The notes: generated from the letters alone by a model not told the origin. Positions 40,288 to 52,005 are shown, counted from the first letter of the stretch. The stretch: 64,000 nt of DNA from Lactiplantibacillus plantarum (GCF_014131735.1 NZ_CP039121.1:1984001-2048000); one strand, 5' to 3'. Translations and numbers: made by a program.

Positions 40288-41634
40288 TTAATCAAAGAAG
40301 TGGTTGAAGAAGCCTTTGACCCGTTCAACAGTTCCCTTATGATCTGGATCAGCCTGTTCCTGTGGTGCTTGTGGCGCAGACTGTTTCTTAGTTGCTTTTT
40401 TAGGTTGTGCTGCGGGTTGGCTAGGTGCTGGTGTTGTATCAGCAAATTCCAACGCCACACTGGCACGAGTATCACCGGTAAGTGCACTCTTAACGAGTAA
40501 CGTAACTTCACTCAAGGCCGCTTGATATTTGATGACCGCTAACGCCTCATCAAACGACGGATGCCTCAAGCCCATTTGATTAGGCGTAAAGACGCGAACT
40601 CGCGTTCCAAAACGTTGCGCCGCCAAATCAGTGATACCGGGTAATGCTGCCACCCCACCAGTTAAAACAATGCCCCCGGGGAGCTCGAGCGCCCGAATCT
40701 CATCCAAGTGCTGCTTGACCTTATCAAAGATCTGGTCTAGACGAGCCTCAATGATTTCTGCTAAGTATTGCTCACTTATTTGCTCCGGTGTACTTTGCCC
40801 AACAACATCAACTGGGAAAAGTTCATCATCCGAGGCCTGCTGAGCATCGGCATAGCCATAATCACGCTTTAACTTCTCGGCATTCTCGATCGATGTATTC
40901 AAAACGACCGAGATATCTTTGGTAATATACTGGCCGCCTTCTTGGTCAACGTAAGTATACTTCAATTGGTGATCATGTATAACTGCCGCAGTCGTTTGAC
41001 CACCGCCCATGTCAATAATGATCGAACCAAAATCTTGTTCACCGTCATTCAGCACTAAGGAACTTAATGCCAAGGGCGCGATCACAATCTGTTCAATTTG
41101 CAGTCCAGCCTTTTCCAAAGCCTTCCGCGTATTGTGAATGATTGTTTTCGGACCAGTGAACAGGGTGCCGTGCATTTCAAGCCGGACCCCAACCATGCCA
41201 CGTGGGTCCTTGATGCCATCAAAACCATCGACGACAAATTCATCGGGGATGACATCCAGTACTTCCCGCTCTGGCGGTAAACTCTGAACTAACGCAGCCG
41301 CCGCAACGTTTTGAACATCTTCATTATTAATTTCTTTGGACTCATCTGCCACGGCAATCATACCACGACAGCGTTCAATTTTAACCAGGTTAGCGGGAAC
41401 TCCCGCAATCACCTTTTTTATTTCGATACTTGCTTTTTCTTCAGCTTGGCGTACTGCTGATCGAATCGTTTCGGCCGCCTTATCAATATCGACGATCACG
41501 CCACGACTTAAACCATTAGAACGTGCGCTTCCCACACCAATAACGTTCATTTGCCCTTTAACACGTTCAGCAACAATGACTTTTATTGAGGTGGTCCCTA
41601 TATCAAGTCCGACATAAATTCCTGAATTATCCAT
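40288..41634 (-). CDS. ftsA: cell division protein FtsA
   Basis: 448 residues. Actin-like protein that tethers FtsZ to the membrane. ATPase motifs: [12 protein letters not shown] at the N-terminus, [14 protein letters not shown] in the middle, [11 protein letters not shown] toward the end. A Pro/Ala/Gln-rich linker (about 385-430) precedes the C-terminal amphipathic helix [16 protein letters not shown] 41634 follows AGGAGGT by ten bases. The 116-bp gap upstream, after divIB, has no clear terminator, so it may still belong to the long dcw transcript, perhaps with an extra promoter. Confidence 0.97.
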   Translation of the reverse strand: MDNSGIYVGLDIGTTSIKVIVAERVKGQMNVIGVGSARSNGLSRGVIVDIDKAAETIRSAVRQAEEKASIEIKKVIAGVPANLVKIERCRGMIAVADESKEINNEDVQNVAAAALVQSLPPEREVLDVIPDEFVVDGFDGIKDPRGMVGVRLEMHGTLFTGPKTIIHNTRKALEKAGLQIEQIVIAPLALSSLVLNDGEQDFGSIIIDMGGGQTTAAVIHDHQLKYTYVDQEGGQYITKDISVVLNTSIENAEKLKRDYGYADAQQASDDELFPVDVVGQSTPEQISEQYLAEIIEARLDQIFDKVKQHLDEIRALELPGGIVLTGGVAALPGITDLAAQRFGTRVRVFTPNQMGLRHPSFDEALAVIKYQAALSEVTLLVKSALTGDTRASVALEFADTTPAPSQPAAQPKKATKKQSAPQAPQEQADPDHKGTVERVKGFFNHFFD

Positions 41635-41750
41635 AATAGAGGAACCTCCTAGTATTTTACATAAATATTCAAGGATTTGCTGACATATCCAGTTATTCCT
41701 TAGTTTACCATATCCTAAGCGCTTTTAAAAAGGTCACACTTAGCATTCTA

Positions 41751-42626
41751 TCAATTATTCTGATTCTTGAACGGATAGGAGTATGCGCCCACCTCAAGAT
41801 TGATGACACCCTTGGTTTTCATCTTCGCCACAATTCCCGGATAATAAGCCATCTTGCTAGCAAAAGTGCTAATTGTTGCGTACACTTCATTACCGTCATT
41901 CATGTAAAGATGAACCCGTTCGGGATTAGCCTTGTTCGGCGCAAACTTGATCTCAGAAATATTGTGTTTGACCGCCGATGGTAACTTAGCGTACTGTGCA
42001 ATCATCGTTGCTAAGCGGTGACCGCTTTTAAAGTTGGCATAGATCGGTGAACCGCCACCGGGTTGAGAATAGGTCGCTTTCAAAATCAACCCATTTTCCA
42101 AAATTCGTCGATAGTGTTGACCAGTCGATAAGTAACCCGCGATGCGAATTTCTTTAACTGTCACCCGAACACTGTTCAATCCAACTAACTTAGTCGTGAC
42201 CTTGCCGATTTGCGGCTGGGCACGTTCTGCGCGCTTAGTAGTCCGTTGATCATGACCAATCACGGACCATAAGGCAACTCCAGGGTTGATCTTAGTCGCC
42301 GTCTTGACCTGCGTAACAGACAATTGATCGTTACCATGTACGGTCACCGTCTGAACATGGCTCAGTGGTGAAATGAAGTAACCAGCCACACCAGCACCGA
42401 TCAGAAAACAGCCCATCAAGATCACGACCCGTTTGAAAAGTAATCGGCGGCGCTGAGATTTGAGTTTCGGTAATTTATCGCCAATTCGCAGGCGTTTACC
42501 TGACCAACTATGGTGACTCTTTTGCGCTGCGCGATGATTCTCAGCCGCGTCTCGTTGAAACCGTTCCCAGGGTGTCAGCTGCTCGGGGTGCTCACGCTCC
42601 TTGGGCTTTTTATGAAAAATGGCCAT
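41751..42626 (-). CDS. divIB: cell division protein DivIB/FtsQ
   Basis: 291 residues. Basic cytoplasmic N-terminus (about 95 residues), one membrane helix ([19 protein letters not shown]), then the POTRA domain ([20 protein letters not shown]) and the beta domain. Part of the FtsL-DivIC-DivIB complex that links septal peptidoglycan synthesis to the Z ring. ATG 42626 is chosen (MAIFHKK), preceded by GGGTGGG; a GTG nine bases upstream is possible. Placed between murG and ftsA as usual. Confidence 0.93.
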   Translation of the reverse strand: MAIFHKKPKEREHPEQLTPWERFQRDAAENHRAAQKSHHSWSGKRLRIGDKLPKLKSQRRRLLFKRVVILMGCFLIGAGVAGYFISPLSHVQTVTVHGNDQLSVTQVKTATKINPGVALWSVIGHDQRTTKRAERAQPQIGKVTTKLVGLNSVRVTVKEIRIAGYLSTGQHYRRILENGLILKATYSQPGGGSPIYANFKSGHRLATMIAQYAKLPSAVKHNISEIKFAPNKANPERVHLYMNDGNEVYATISTFASKMAYYPGIVAKMKTKGVINLEVGAYSYPFKNQNN

Positions 42627-42656
42627 CACACCCACCCTTTCACTCTAGTCTCTGTG

Positions 42657-43748
42657 CTACTTAATCACCGTTTCTAAAACGTGTAGTAACTGGTCGGCCG
42701 CATCAGGCATCCCCAGTTTTTTCGCATTAGCCGCCATCGTTTCACGATGCGTGGTACTTTGGAGAAGGCCATCTAATGCAGCTACCAAACTGGTTCCCGT
42801 CAAATCAGCTTCCTTAATCAGTTCAGCCGCCCCCGCATTCACGAGGCTTTGTGCATTCTTGGTCTGATGATCATTCGTAACATATGGACTAGGGACTAGA
42901 ATTGAAGGAATCCCTAAAGCCGTAATTTCCGCAATACTAGTTGCACCTGCTCGACCAAGAATAACCGCGACTTCTGGTAGAATTGCTGGCATATTTTTGA
43001 TGTATGGTTCGATTTTAACATTCGGAGCTAGCGCTGTCGCTGACAAGCCATTCCGAATCTTTTCGTAGTGTACCTGGCCGGTGACGAACAAGGTCTGATA
43101 GTCACGTTTGTTCAGTTCAGGAATTGCCGCGACCGCTGCTGCGTTAATGCGCGCAGCACCCCGGCTCCCCCCAAAAATCAACGCCGTTGGAATGTCAGGA
43201 TCCAGATCAAACTGCGCCAAAGCGCCACTTTTTTTAATATTAGCCACTTGTTGGGCTCGAGGATTCCCAGTCATCACAACTTTTTGAGCGGGAAATTGTG
43301 ATCGCGCACTCTCAAATGAAATGGCGATTTTATCCACAAACCGACTTAGGAATTTGTTAGTGACACCAACAACTGAATTCTGTTCATGAATGACCGTTGG
43401 AATGTGCATCTGGCTCGCCGCGAAAACGACCGCACCACTCACGTAGCCCCCGGTTCCGACCACAACATCAGGTTTAAACGCCTTAATGTACTTACGCGCC
43501 GTAACCACGCTCTTTAAAAATAAATAGACTGTTTTAACATTTTGTAATGACAATGAACGCTTAAAGCCCTGGATCTTGATTGTTTTAAAATCGATCCCCC
43601 GTTCCGGCACAATGCGGCTCTCTAGTCCACGATGGGTTCCCACAAACTGAACTTGCGCTTCGGGATCATGTGCTTTTAAGGCATCGATCAGTGCCAGTGC
43701 GGGATAGATATGACCACCTGTCCCGCCGCCAGAAATCATTAATCGCAT
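42657..43748 (-). CDS. murG: UDP-N-acetylglucosamine transferase MurG
   Basis: 363 residues. Transfers GlcNAc from UDP-GlcNAc to lipid I to make lipid II on the cytoplasmic face of the membrane. N-terminal G loop [14 protein letters not shown], second G-rich loop [13 protein letters not shown], and the UDP-binding region [15 protein letters not shown] with [14 protein letters not shown]. The ATG shares its first base with the murD stop (TAATG), so the two are translationally coupled. Normal length. Confidence 0.97.
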   Translation of the reverse strand: MRLMISGGGTGGHIYPALALIDALKAHDPEAQVQFVGTHRGLESRIVPERGIDFKTIKIQGFKRSLSLQNVKTVYLFLKSVVTARKYIKAFKPDVVVGTGGYVSGAVVFAASQMHIPTVIHEQNSVVGVTNKFLSRFVDKIAISFESARSQFPAQKVVMTGNPRAQQVANIKKSGALAQFDLDPDIPTALIFGGSRGAARINAAAVAAIPELNKRDYQTLFVTGQVHYEKIRNGLSATALAPNVKIEPYIKNMPAILPEVAVILGRAGATSIAEITALGIPSILVPSPYVTNDHQTKNAQSLVNAGAAELIKEADLTGTSLVAALDGLLQSTTHRETMAANAKKLGMPDAADQLLHVLETVIK

Positions 43749-45127
43749 TAGTTTTCTTCCGCCTTTCCAGTTAACTGTTCGATTGCTTTAATAAATCGGT
43801 CGCCCCGCACTTCGAAGTTCGGGTACTGATCCCAACTGGCACAAGCCGGTGATAACATGATGATGTCACCAGCCTGACTATGTTGCCAAGCAATTGGCAC
43901 CGCAGTCTCACAGTTGTCCGTAAACTCAATATCTTGAATACCAGCCAAACGCCCAGCGTCCGCCATTTTTTCAGCAGTCTCACCGAAGACGATTAACGTC
44001 TTGACATGCGCCTTTAATGCGGGAGCAAGCTTTTCAAACGTATTACCACGGTCCAAACCACCAGCAAGTAAAATGACCGGCTGATCAAAGCCCTTCAAGG
44101 CCATCTCGGTCGACACCAAGTTGGTTGCTTTGGAATCGTTGTAAAATTGCCGGTCCTGATACGTCTCGACATATTGAGTCCGGTGTCGAACACCCGTAAA
44201 CGTCTTCAAGACTTGAACGATTCCTGCTGTTGGAACGGCTTGAAGTTTAGCAACGGCAATCGCTGCTAACGCATTTTCAACATTATGATCACCAGGAATC
44301 CGGATATCAGCAGCATCCATGATGTACTCATCTTTAAAGTACAGCTTGCCGGCCTCTTCATAGGCGCCATCTTTCGTATTGGCTTGCCGTGAAAATGGCA
44401 CGACGGTTGCTTGTGATTGCTTACTGAGTTGCCGCCATTCTTCACTATCCCAATTAATGACTAGATAATCATTAGCCGTTTGGTTCATGGTGATTCGCAT
44501 CTTTGCCTTGACATAGTTCTCACGTGAGCCATGGTAATCCAAATGCGTCGAATAAATATTCGTAATCACCGCAATATGTGGGTGCAAAGTTTGAATACCA
44601 CACAACATAAAACTCGAAAGCTCAGTCACCATTGTGTCGGCCGCCGTAGCCTTTTGTGCAATTGCTGAGGCCGGCACGCCAATATTGCCTGCTACGTAAG
44701 CTTTACCGGCATTTGTGCGTTGATTAAGCATCATCGTGATCATCGTCGTTGTCGTGGTTTTACCGTTCGTCCCCGTCACACCAATCAACTCTCCCGCTAG
44801 GATTTGCGATGCAAGTTCAACTTCGGTAATAACTGGAACACCCTTTTCCTGAGCCCCACTCACAATTGGATTTGAGTATGGAATACCCGGGTTCTTGACA
44901 ACAACTTTAAAATCTTCATCTAGTAGTGACAACGGGTGACCACCCGTGATAACTTTGATTCCATCACTCAATAATTCCTGTGCATCCGGGTTCTCATCAA
45001 ATTTCTTTTTATCATTAACGGTCACAAACGCACCTAATTTGTGGAGCAACCGTGCGGCATTGACCCCGCTCTTTGCTAATCCAAGAACCAAAACCTTTTG
45101 GTTACGATACTGCTCAACCGACTTCAT
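43748..45127 (-). CDS. murD: UDP-N-acetylmuramoylalanine--D-glutamate ligase
   Basis: 459 residues. Adds D-Glu to UDP-MurNAc-L-Ala. ATP-binding loop [15 protein letters not shown], the NDSKATN motif and HRTQYVE are characteristic of MurD. The N-terminal Rossmann domain [17 protein letters not shown] binds the uridine nucleotide. ATG 45127; site AGGGAGA about ten bases upstream. Overlaps murG by one base. The 291-bp gap after mraY may hold an extra promoter or an RNA-processing hairpin. Confidence 0.97.
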   Translation of the reverse strand: MKSVEQYRNQKVLVLGLAKSGVNAARLLHKLGAFVTVNDKKKFDENPDAQELLSDGIKVITGGHPLSLLDEDFKVVVKNPGIPYSNPIVSGAQEKGVPVITEVELASQILAGELIGVTGTNGKTTTTTMITMMLNQRTNAGKAYVAGNIGVPASAIAQKATAADTMVTELSSFMLCGIQTLHPHIAVITNIYSTHLDYHGSRENYVKAKMRITMNQTANDYLVINWDSEEWRQLSKQSQATVVPFSRQANTKDGAYEEAGKLYFKDEYIMDAADIRIPGDHNVENALAAIAVAKLQAVPTAGIVQVLKTFTGVRHRTQYVETYQDRQFYNDSKATNLVSTEMALKGFDQPVILLAGGLDRGNTFEKLAPALKAHVKTLIVFGETAEKMADAGRLAGIQDIEFTDNCETAVPIAWQHSQAGDIIMLSPACASWDQYPNFEVRGDRFIKAIEQLTGKAEEN

Positions 45128-45418
45128 AAACCAAGATCTCCCTATAATGTTTGTAGATGATACCTAAATTAACTTGTTATGTGGCTGATGCACCAACTCG
45201 TGGTCATCAGCAAATTATTCATGGTGAGCCAGTGACCAATTCCACGACATAATCTGCGGCAGACAACGCAACCATTTAAAGAACAATCGTTGCGTTGATA
45301 GGAATCAGTACTATTTACTTGTCACTTACTTGGCGACCACCAATGAATAAAGTCATACCGCAAAGACCAATTATGTACAGCTAACTCGGACAAGAATGCC
45401 CGAGTTAGCAAACTGTGA
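45128..45418 (-). other. mraY-murD intergenic region with a 10-bp hairpin
   Basis: Unusually long spacer inside an otherwise tight cluster. GCTAACTCGG (45380-45389) and CCGAGTTAGC (45400-45409) form a perfect stem without a T run, starting 10 bp past the mraY stop. It might be an mRNA-stability or processing element. No open frame. Confidence 0.5.
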
Positions 45419-46384
45419 CTAAATAATCGTGGCAACACTGATTACGGCTGCCACTAAACCAATCGACCAAAAAACGATATCAATCTTCCACTCGCTCCAA
45501 CCCTTCATCTCAAAGTGATGGTGAATTGGACTCATCAGAAAGATCCGTTTTCCCGTTAACTTGAACGAGGCGACTTGGAGGATAACTGAAGCCGTTTCAA
45601 TGACAAAAATGATGCCAATCAAGAGGAGGGATAGTTCATGATGCAATAAGATTGATACTGCAGCTAAAGCACCACCGAGCGCTAATGATCCCATGTCACC
45701 CATAAAGATCTTGGCCGGTTTGTGATTATACACGAAGAAACCTAATAGTGACCCCACGACGGCCAAACAGAATAACATAACATTATACTGATTTTGAGCG
45801 TAAGCAATCACGGCATACGCACCAAAGGCAATCGTGGCCTGACCAGCGACTAATCCGTCCAACCCATCCGTTAAGTTGACGGCATTTGAGAAGCCCACTA
45901 ACCAGATGATGGCGAAGAGCATGTACCAAATTCCCAGCGACCAGACCCCCAAACCTGGAATCCTAAGTGCCATTGGCAAATGTTCATGTTGATAGACCAA
46001 CGTTAAAATTACTGCCCCAATGACTTGACCAAGTAATTTTTGCCAAGCCTTTAAACCTTCGTTTTGTTTACGCCAAAGCTTGATACTATCATCCCAAAAA
46101 CCAAGTGCACCGTATAAGACCAGGATAAACATCAAAATCCAGGTGGTTGGTTGTAGCTGATGTTGCCACCCACCGACCCATAACGTGGTGACTAAGATTG
46201 CGATAATGAACAGTAGGCCCCCCATAGTTGGCGTCCCAGATTTTTTCTCATGCCACTTAGGACCTTCCTCACGAATCATCTGTCCTTCTTTGCGGGCGCG
46301 GAAATACCGAATAAGTGACGGCATTAACGCAAACACAATAATAAAACCACTAATTAGGGTTGCACCCCACACTAATAAACTCAC
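45419..46384 (-). CDS. mraY: phospho-N-acetylmuramoyl-pentapeptide-transferase
   Basis: 321 residues, about ten membrane helices. Attaches phospho-MurNAc-pentapeptide to undecaprenyl phosphate (lipid I). Landmarks: [16 protein letters not shown], the Asp-rich loop [22 protein letters not shown] and the C-terminal [10 protein letters not shown] with the catalytic His. The start GTG 46384 follows GGAG by about eight bases. 28 bp downstream of pbp2x. Confidence 0.97.
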   Translation of the reverse strand: MSLLVWGATLISGFIIVFALMPSLIRYFRARKEGQMIREEGPKWHEKKSGTPTMGGLLFIIAILVTTLWVGGWQHQLQPTTWILMFILVLYGALGFWDDSIKLWRKQNEGLKAWQKLLGQVIGAVILTLVYQHEHLPMALRIPGLGVWSLGIWYMLFAIIWLVGFSNAVNLTDGLDGLVAGQATIAFGAYAVIAYAQNQYNVMLFCLAVVGSLLGFFVYNHKPAKIFMGDMGSLALGGALAAVSILLHHELSLLLIGIIFVIETASVILQVASFKLTGKRIFLMSPIHHHFEMKGWSEWKIDIVFWSIGLVAAVISVATII

Positions 46385-46412
46385 AACAATTCTCCATTCT
46401 AAGACTTGATAA

Positions 46413-48554
46413 CTACTTCAGTGTCACACTAATTGCCTGCTTAGCTTCGATCGGATTACCCGCAGTCACACTTTGCGTCTTGACGTAACCCGTCCCGCTA
46501 GTCGTGAGCTTAACGCCCGTCAACGTCGCAAAATCAGCCACTTCACTTGCCGACCATCCAGATAAGTTCGGCATATACATCTGCCCGTTGGTAACCAGAA
46601 TGACGCGTTGACCACTTGAAACGACAGTGCCAGAAGAAATGGATTGCTTGACGACCCGACTACCCTTACCAACAACGACCACGTCAAGTCCCTGCTTCTT
46701 AGCAGCTTTCTTGGCCGCGCTAGTCGACTTACTCGTCAAATCTTTCATTTTGATCGTCGTCGCTTTAGTCTCACTCGCTTTTTGTTCTTCCAATGCCCGT
46801 TTCATCACGGTATCAAAAATCTCTGCCATGTCATCTGACGCGGAACTTCCGTTAAGTGTCGGTTGTTTCATCGTAATGTACATAATGTACTTCGGATTTT
46901 TAGCTGGCGCCATCCCGACGACCGAGTACAGATAGGTGTTGTCACCTTGCTCATACGTACTCCCGTTGCTGACCTGGGCAGTCCCAGTCTTAGCAGCAAT
47001 GCGATACCCGCTGATCTTATATGATGAGCCAGTACCGTATGACTTATATACCACATCTTGCATATGATCCAACACCTTGCTGGCAGTCTTCGAACTAATT
47101 GGCTGGCTTACAACCTTCTTCTTACCCGTATAAACCGTTTTGTTGGTGTTAGGGTTAGTGATCTTGGAGATAAAGTACGGCTGTAACATCTTACCATGAT
47201 TAGCAATCGCTGTGAATCCACGAAGCATCTGCATAGCGGTCACCTGAATCCCCTGACCAAAGGCCGTATCCGCTTGTTCGATTGGATACGTAAATTGAAT
47301 TGAACCACTCTGCTCGTTGTCAAGACCACTATTAGTACTCTCACGCAACCCAAAGCGTTTAATGTACTTCAGCCAAGTCTTGGCCCCCATTGCTTGTTCT
47401 AGGTGGGCCATCGCCGTGTTACTTGAAAGGGCAAACCCCTTAGCATAGGTAATATTGCCCCACCCGCTCGTATTCCAATCAGGAACGGTATTATTACCGA
47501 TCTTATATTCACCGGTTGGGACGGTTACATTAGCATTGTACTTACCGCTGTCGATCGCCGCTGCCATTGTAAAGACCTTCATCGTCGATCCTGGTTCATA
47601 CGTGTCTTCAACCAACAAATTACGCCACATTTTAGATAGTCCGGTCTTTGTTTGCGCATTAAATGTCGGTCGCTGCGTCGTCGCCAGAATGGCACCAGTC
47701 TTCGCGTTCATCAACGTTGCTGTCATTGACTTAGGTGAGACCTTAGCGTTTACTTGTGAAACTTTAGTTTCCAGTAATGTCTGTAACTTACTATCGATGG
47801 TGGTATAAATATTATCCCCATCCTTAACCTTCTTACCAGTCTCAGTGCTACCTTGATATCCGCTCTTCGTAATCGTCTTGCGACCATCGGTTCCCGATAA
47901 CTGCTTGTTAAAAGCCAACTCGATGCCCATCGACCCCGTTAACCGCGTCTGATCGGTATCCTTCTGACTCTTGGAGGTGGTCAGCCCAACCAAGTGGGAA
48001 GCAAACGTGCCGTTTGGGTAGAGCCGCGCTTCAGATTCAATAAAGTGCAGCCCAGCCACATTTTGGGCATCGATCTTTTCCTTAGTCGTCAGTGAAATAT
48101 TCTTACCAGCCGTCCCAAATTCAATTTGGAACTTACCTGCGCCTTTTTGCAAGGTCGCGAGGGCTTTCTTATAGCTGATTGGCAAATACTTCGATAAGAC
48201 ACGCGCCGCCTTCGCATTATTTTTAACATACAGTGCCTTGCCACTAGCACTTTGCTGATTTTTCGCCATAATGGCGTAGACCGTGTACGTGCTAGTATCT
48301 TCAGCGATTGGGTCACCGTTGGCCGTATAAATAGTCCCACGTTTGGCCGTGATGGTCTGGTCTTCCGTATAAAGTTTCTTGGTGGCCTCGACCAGATTGA
48401 CCCCGTTGACGTGGCGCACAATCGCGATATATGAAAAACGAATGATCAAAACACCAAAGACGGCAATCGCGCCAAAAAATAGCCATTGGCCAAAAATTCT
48501 ACGATTTTGTTTTGGTGACCGTTTCGAAGTCATTCGTTGTTTGTTCTTATTCAT
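46413..48554 (-). CDS. pbpX: penicillin-binding protein 2X-type transpeptidase (FtsI family)
   Basis: 713 residues. One N-terminal helix ([22 protein letters not shown]), a dimerisation region, the transpeptidase domain with Ser323 in [11 protein letters not shown] in [12 protein letters not shown] in [10 protein letters not shown], and two C-terminal PASTA domains (about 595-655 and 655-713). PASTA domains are typical of the Gram-positive septal enzyme. It cross-links septal peptidoglycan with FtsW. ATG 48554 overlaps the ftsL stop by four bases. Symbol follows L. plantarum usage; ftsI is equivalent. Confidence 0.95.
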   Translation of the reverse strand: MNKNKQRMTSKRSPKQNRRIFGQWLFFGAIAVFGVLIIRFSYIAIVRHVNGVNLVEATKKLYTEDQTITAKRGTIYTANGDPIAEDTSTYTVYAIMAKNQQSASGKALYVKNNAKAARVLSKYLPISYKKALATLQKGAGKFQIEFGTAGKNISLTTKEKIDAQNVAGLHFIESEARLYPNGTFASHLVGLTTSKSQKDTDQTRLTGSMGIELAFNKQLSGTDGRKTITKSGYQGSTETGKKVKDGDNIYTTIDSKLQTLLETKVSQVNAKVSPKSMTATLMNAKTGAILATTQRPTFNAQTKTGLSKMWRNLLVEDTYEPGSTMKVFTMAAAIDSGKYNANVTVPTGEYKIGNNTVPDWNTSGWGNITYAKGFALSSNTAMAHLEQAMGAKTWLKYIKRFGLRESTNSGLDNEQSGSIQFTYPIEQADTAFGQGIQVTAMQMLRGFTAIANHGKMLQPYFISKITNPNTNKTVYTGKKKVVSQPISSKTASKVLDHMQDVVYKSYGTGSSYKISGYRIAAKTGTAQVSNGSTYEQGDNTYLYSVVGMAPAKNPKYIMYITMKQPTLNGSSASDDMAEIFDTVMKRALEEQKASETKATTIKMKDLTSKSTSAAKKAAKKQGLDVVVVGKGSRVVKQSISSGTVVSSGQRVILVTNGQMYMPNLSGWSASEVADFATLTGVKLTTSGTGYVKTQSVTAGNPIEAKQAISVTLK

Positions 48555-48937
48555 TTGTAAACATTCCTTATGCTACCGTTGTTCAGCGATAACCCGTACT
48601 GCTTAGCAATTTTATTTAAACGGCTCCGACTTGAAAGTTCACTGATTTCTTGTGCGGCCGACGTATTTTTTGCCTGCACTTTTGTGACTTTCGTTTGCAC
48701 CGTCTGTAACTGACTTTGTGCGTTACTCGTTGCAATGTTCGTTGAAACTAACATAATGGCTAATCCAAACACCACCAAACTCAAACCAACACACAATACT
48801 TTTTCAAATAATGAAAAAGCAACTCGCTGCGTCTTGATGGACGGATTCGGGGTCACAACGGTTTTTGTTTTATGTACCGGGGTGGTTGCGCCAGGAGTTT
48901 GCTGTGGCAACTCCCGCGCTAATCCATTTTGGGCCAT
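48551..48937 (-). CDS. ftsL: cell division protein FtsL
   Basis: 128 residues from ATG 48937, nine bases after AAGGAG. A polar N-terminus, one membrane helix (VLCVGLSLVVFGLAIMLV, about 53-72), and an extracellular coiled coil (SQLQTVQTKVTKVQAKN..., SRSRLNKIAKQYGL). Low sequence conservation is usual for the family; identity rests on topology, the SRLNKIAKQ motif and the place between rsmH and pbp2x. It overlaps pbp2x by four bases. Confidence 0.92.
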   Translation of the reverse strand: MAQNGLARELPQQTPGATTPVHKTKTVVTPNPSIKTQRVAFSLFEKVLCVGLSLVVFGLAIMLVSTNIATSNAQSQLQTVQTKVTKVQAKNTSAAQEISELSSRSRLNKIAKQYGLSLNNGSIRNVYK

Positions 48938-48967
48938 TTTAATCACTCCTTTAATTATTCCTGAATA

Positions 48968-49927
48968 TTATTTATTCGTTATCTTTAAACGTTCGATGGC
49001 TCGTAACTTGGCGCTGCGGGCACGACGATTAGCTTCGATTTCCGCATCGCTAGGCACGACCGGTTTACGACTGACTAAGCGGTAATCTGGTTGCATTTCA
49101 GCTGGGATAACTGGTAAACCAGGTGGCAGCTCCGGCAAATCGCTGTGCTCCTTAAAGATCGTCTTGACGAGACGATCTTCTAACGATTGGAATGTGATGA
49201 CACTGACACGACCATGAACATTGATTAAATCAATCGCTTGTTCGAGCGAAGTCTCCAGTACGCCCAATTCGTTATTCACCGCAATTCGAATAGCCTGGAA
49301 AACCCGTTTAGCGGGATGACCACCCGTTCGCCGCGCTCTTGCTGGAATGGCATTCTTAATAATTTCGACCAATTGCCCCGTCGTCACGATCGGCTGAACC
49401 GCCCGTTCACGCTCAATCAACCGTGCGACTTGTTTAGAAAACTTCTCCTCACCATAGCGATAGAAAATACGAACCAAGTCCGCATAGGGCCAAGTATTGA
49501 CAACTGTTTGAGCGGTTAATTTCTGACTCTGATCCATCCGCATATCTAACGGCGCATCATGTTGATACGAGAAGCCGCGGGCAGCATCATCAAATTGTGG
49601 CGACGAAACGCCGAGATCATAAACTACCCCGTCAACATGGTCAAGGCCCCGAGCATTTAGTTCAGTCTTCAAGTTGGCAAAGTTACTTTTGATGAACGTG
49701 ACCTGACCACGTTCAAGATAAGTCGCTAAGTTACTTTGGTTATAATCGATTGCGGTTTGATCCTGGTCAAAGCTATACAAGTGGCCTCCCAGACCTAACT
49801 GTTGCAAAATTTCACGAGAATGACCACCGCCACCTAATGTACAGTCCACGTAGATGCCATCCGGCCGGACGTTTAACGCGGCGATTGCTTCATGCAAAAG
49901 TACCGTTGTGTGTTCAAATGTTGCCAC
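48968..49927 (-). CDS. rsmH: 16S rRNA m4C1402 N4-methyltransferase
   Basis: 319 residues. SAM-dependent; methylates N4 of C1402 in 16S r[31 protein letters not shown] (SAM loop), [18 protein letters not shown] and [16 protein letters not shown] are the family motifs. Start GTG 49927, eight bases after GGAAGGGGG. 33 bp downstream of mraZ. Older name mraW. Confidence 0.97.
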   Translation of the reverse strand: MATFEHTTVLLHEAIAALNVRPDGIYVDCTLGGGGHSREILQQLGLGGHLYSFDQDQTAIDYNQSNLATYLERGQVTFIKSNFANLKTELNARGLDHVDGVVYDLGVSSPQFDDAARGFSYQHDAPLDMRMDQSQKLTAQTVVNTWPYADLVRIFYRYGEEKFSKQVARLIERERAVQPIVTTGQLVEIIKNAIPARARRTGGHPAKRVFQAIRIAVNNELGVLETSLEQAIDLINVHGRVSVITFQSLEDRLVKTIFKEHSDLPELPPGLPVIPAEMQPDYRLVSRKPVVPSDAEIEANRRARSAKLRAIERLKITNK

Positions 49928-49960
49928 GCGTGCGCCCCCTTCCTAAATTATTATTGTTAT

Positions 49961-50398
49961 TTAAAAATCAATCAAGTTTTCTGCAAGATCATCGAAGTTC
50001 GCTGCGGTCTCCGTCTCAAACTGTTGCCAGTGTTCGGCACCCCAGATTTCAAATCGGTCAGAAACTCCGACGATCACACATTGCTTTTCCAACTTTGCAT
50101 ATTGTCTCAAGGTTGCAGGTATCATGACCCGTCCCTGTTTGTCTAATTCACATTCAGCAGCAGCAGCATAGAAAAAACGGACAAACGCTCGCGCATCCTT
50201 GCGAGTTAGTGGTAAATCATCTAACTGTGCTTGAAGCGTTGCCCACCGTTCAGCGGGATAGCCAAAAATACAACCATCCATCCCACGAGTAATGACAAAC
50301 GAAGTGCCCAATAGCTCACGAAACTTGGCAGGAATGATTAGTCGCCCTTTCGCATCTAAGGCATGTTCAAACTCTCCGAAAAACATCTTAGACGCCAC
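49961..50398 (-). CDS. mraZ: transcriptional regulator MraZ
   Basis: About 145 residues. Two SpoVT/AbrB-like half-domains: [23 protein letters not shown] and [21 protein letters not shown], each with the DxxGR signature. MraZ proteins form rings and repress the dcw promoter by binding tandem repeats upstream. The start is uncertain: GTG 50398 (used) has AAAGGGG ten bases upstream, TTG 50404 is only four bases from it, and the family-like ATG 50386 is far from it. Three 10-bp repeats lie 34-63 bp upstream, the likely operator. Confidence 0.93.
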   Translation of the reverse strand: MASKMFFGEFEHALDAKGRLIIPAKFRELLGTSFVITRGMDGCIFGYPAERWATLQAQLDDLPLTRKDARAFVRFFYAAAAECELDKQGRVMIPATLRQYAKLEKQCVIVGVSDRFEIWGAEHWQQFETETAANFDDLAENLIDF

Positions 50399-50431
50399 GG
50401 CCAATCAACCCCTTTCATTAAACATAATTCA

Positions 50432-50461
50432 AGTCTACCACACCCCCCCACTTCCTACCAC
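50432..50461 (-). promoter_or_regulatory. three tandem 10-bp repeats, likely MraZ operator
   Basis: On the minus strand the sequence reads GTGGTAGGAA, GTGGGGGGGT, GTGGTAGACT with exact 10-bp period. MraZ sites in other bacteria are three short G-rich boxes with this period. Confidence 0.65.
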
Positions 50462-50500
50462 ATCGTTTTGTTACTTTTCCAAATTGTTAACAAAATATCA

Positions 50501-50541
50501 AAAAAAGTCCCACCTAACGTTAGTTTCGTTAGGTGGGACTT
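50501..50541 (-). terminator. terminator of the DUF3397 gene
   Basis: A 15-bp perfect stem AAGTCCCACCTAACG/CGTTAGGTGGGACTT with a seven-base loop; T7 follows on the minus strand. It separates the DUF3397 gene from the mraZ promoter. Confidence 0.92.
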
Positions 50542-50555
50542 AGTGGGGGACATTT

Positions 50556-50924
50556 TTACGATGTTAAAAAGAAGTGGCTGCCAAGTGCTAGGATATAGAC
50601 GACGAGTGTCAATAATTCCGCTCCCCGCCAATAGAGCTTAAAAAAGCGCCAGTAAAGGATTTCTCCGCGTTCAACAGCTTCAATCAGTGTTAAACCGATC
50701 CCCAAAATCATTAGGGACAACACTTCGTACGGTGCCAGCGAACTATCCGTTGCTTGCAGTGTCAGAAAGTGGGTGAAAACAATTAAAAATGGCGGCCAAA
50801 AATCCAACAATCTTAATCCATGTGGCCAAACGCGGTGTGCAACCCGTTTAGCACCTAAAATGATCATCGAGATGGCGGCTAAAAATACCAGCTGCCCATA
50901 CCAAGTGGTCCATAAATCTCGCAT
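50556..50924 (-). CDS. DUF3397 integral membrane protein
   Basis: 122 residues, four predicted helices (WYGQLVFLAAISMIILGAKR, FWPPFLIVFTHFLTLQ, VLSLMILGIGLTLIEAV, LLTLVVYILALGSHFF). A small family of lactic acid bacteria found directly upstream of mraZ; its function is unknown. ATG 50924 follows GGGGAGG by eleven bases. It ends with its own terminator, so it is probably transcribed apart from the dcw operon. Divergent from corA. Confidence 0.85.
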   Translation of the reverse strand: MRDLWTTWYGQLVFLAAISMIILGAKRVAHRVWPHGLRLLDFWPPFLIVFTHFLTLQATDSSLAPYEVLSLMILGIGLTLIEAVERGEILYWRFFKLYWRGAELLTLVVYILALGSHFFLTS

Positions 50925-50980
50925 ATGCGTACTTGCCTCCCCATTAGTGTCGGGTTAAATTATAGAGATTATCGTTAAAC

Positions 50981-51009
50981 TTTTCAATCATCTGTGACAG
51001 CCCTATAAT
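50981..51009 (+). promoter_or_regulatory. corA promoter
   Basis: TTTTCA (50981-50986), 17-bp spacer, TATAAT (51004-51009). Leader about 25 nt. Confidence 0.7.
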
Positions 51010-51039
51010 AAACATAAACTATTACTGGAGGGATGACCG

Positions 51040-51999
51040 TTGTTACAATACTTTACCACTGGTAAAAATGGCCTTTTGACTACGCCGGACGACCATCACG
51101 ATCAGCCATACTGGATCAACGTTGAACGCCCGACCTCAACTGAAATCGACCAACTGGTCACACAATTTGACCTTCCCAAAGATTACTTAACTGCCATCCT
51201 CGACGATGCGGAGGTTTCACGAGCCGAGCAATTATCAACCACGCAATCCAGTCAACCAATCTTAATCGTGATGCAGTATCCCAAACTCACGACGAGTAAG
51301 CTGGGTTACCTTGAATTTCAAGTCTATCCCTTCGCCTTGATTTTAGTGGATCAAGTGGTCATTACCGTCAGTAATTACCCGGCTAGTTTTATTCAAGACT
51401 TTGTGATGGACCCGGCCTCTTCTAAGCTAAGTCTGGATAATCATGAAGATTTTGTGCTGACTATCATGTGGTACATCGAGCACAGTTTTGTGACCGCACT
51501 CGAATTGATCAACCAACGGACAAGTGCCCTGGAAAGCCGTTTGAATCAAGCTACTCACAACGTGGAACTCTTTACCATTATGGCTTACCAAAAATCCTTG
51601 ATTCGTTTTAAGGCCGCCCTTAATCAGAACACACCCACGCTTGACGCGGTTGAAACTTCGATCACCCATTTCAACGCACCTAATCACCAATCACTCACCG
51701 ATGACATTAAGATTGAGACCCAGCAAGCGAGTGACATGGCTGAAACGACCAATCAGATTTTGCAGCAATATAGTCAATTAGTGGGTTCAGTAATTTCCAA
51801 TAATTTGAATGATGTCATGAAATTTCTGACCTCACTCACGATGGTGTTGACGATTCCAACGATTATCGGTGGAATCTATGGCATGAACGTCAAATTACCT
51901 GGTGCCGGTCTCGTCCACGCTTTCACTTGGCTGATGCTAGGAACGATTATTCTTTGCATTATTAGTATCGAATATTTACGAAACCATGACTATTTTTAA
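51040..51999 (+). CDS. corA: CorA family magnesium transporter
   Basis: 319 residues. Large cytoplasmic N-domain, then two C-terminal helices with the selectivity motif GMN in IYGMNVKLPG and a short acidic-free loop between them, the layout of the 2-TM-GxN family that forms pentameric Mg2+ (or Co2+/Ni2+) channels. Start TTG 51040, six bases after GGAGGGATG. No ATG at the family start position. Its own promoter precedes it. A second gene (DUF4044) with its own promoter follows 75 bp later. Confidence 0.9.
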   Translation: MLQYFTTGKNGLLTTPDDHHDQPYWINVERPTSTEIDQLVTQFDLPKDYLTAILDDAEVSRAEQLSTTQSSQPILIVMQYPKLTTSKLGYLEFQVYPFALILVDQVVITVSNYPASFIQDFVMDPASSKLSLDNHEDFVLTIMWYIEHSFVTALELINQRTSALESRLNQATHNVELFTIMAYQKSLIRFKAALNQNTPTLDAVETSITHFNAPNHQSLTDDIKIETQQASDMAETTNQILQQYSQLVGSVISNNLNDVMKFLTSLTMVLTIPTIIGGIYGMNVKLPGAGLVHAFTWLMLGTIILCIISIEYLRNHDYF

Positions 52000-52005
52000 T
52001 TTCAA

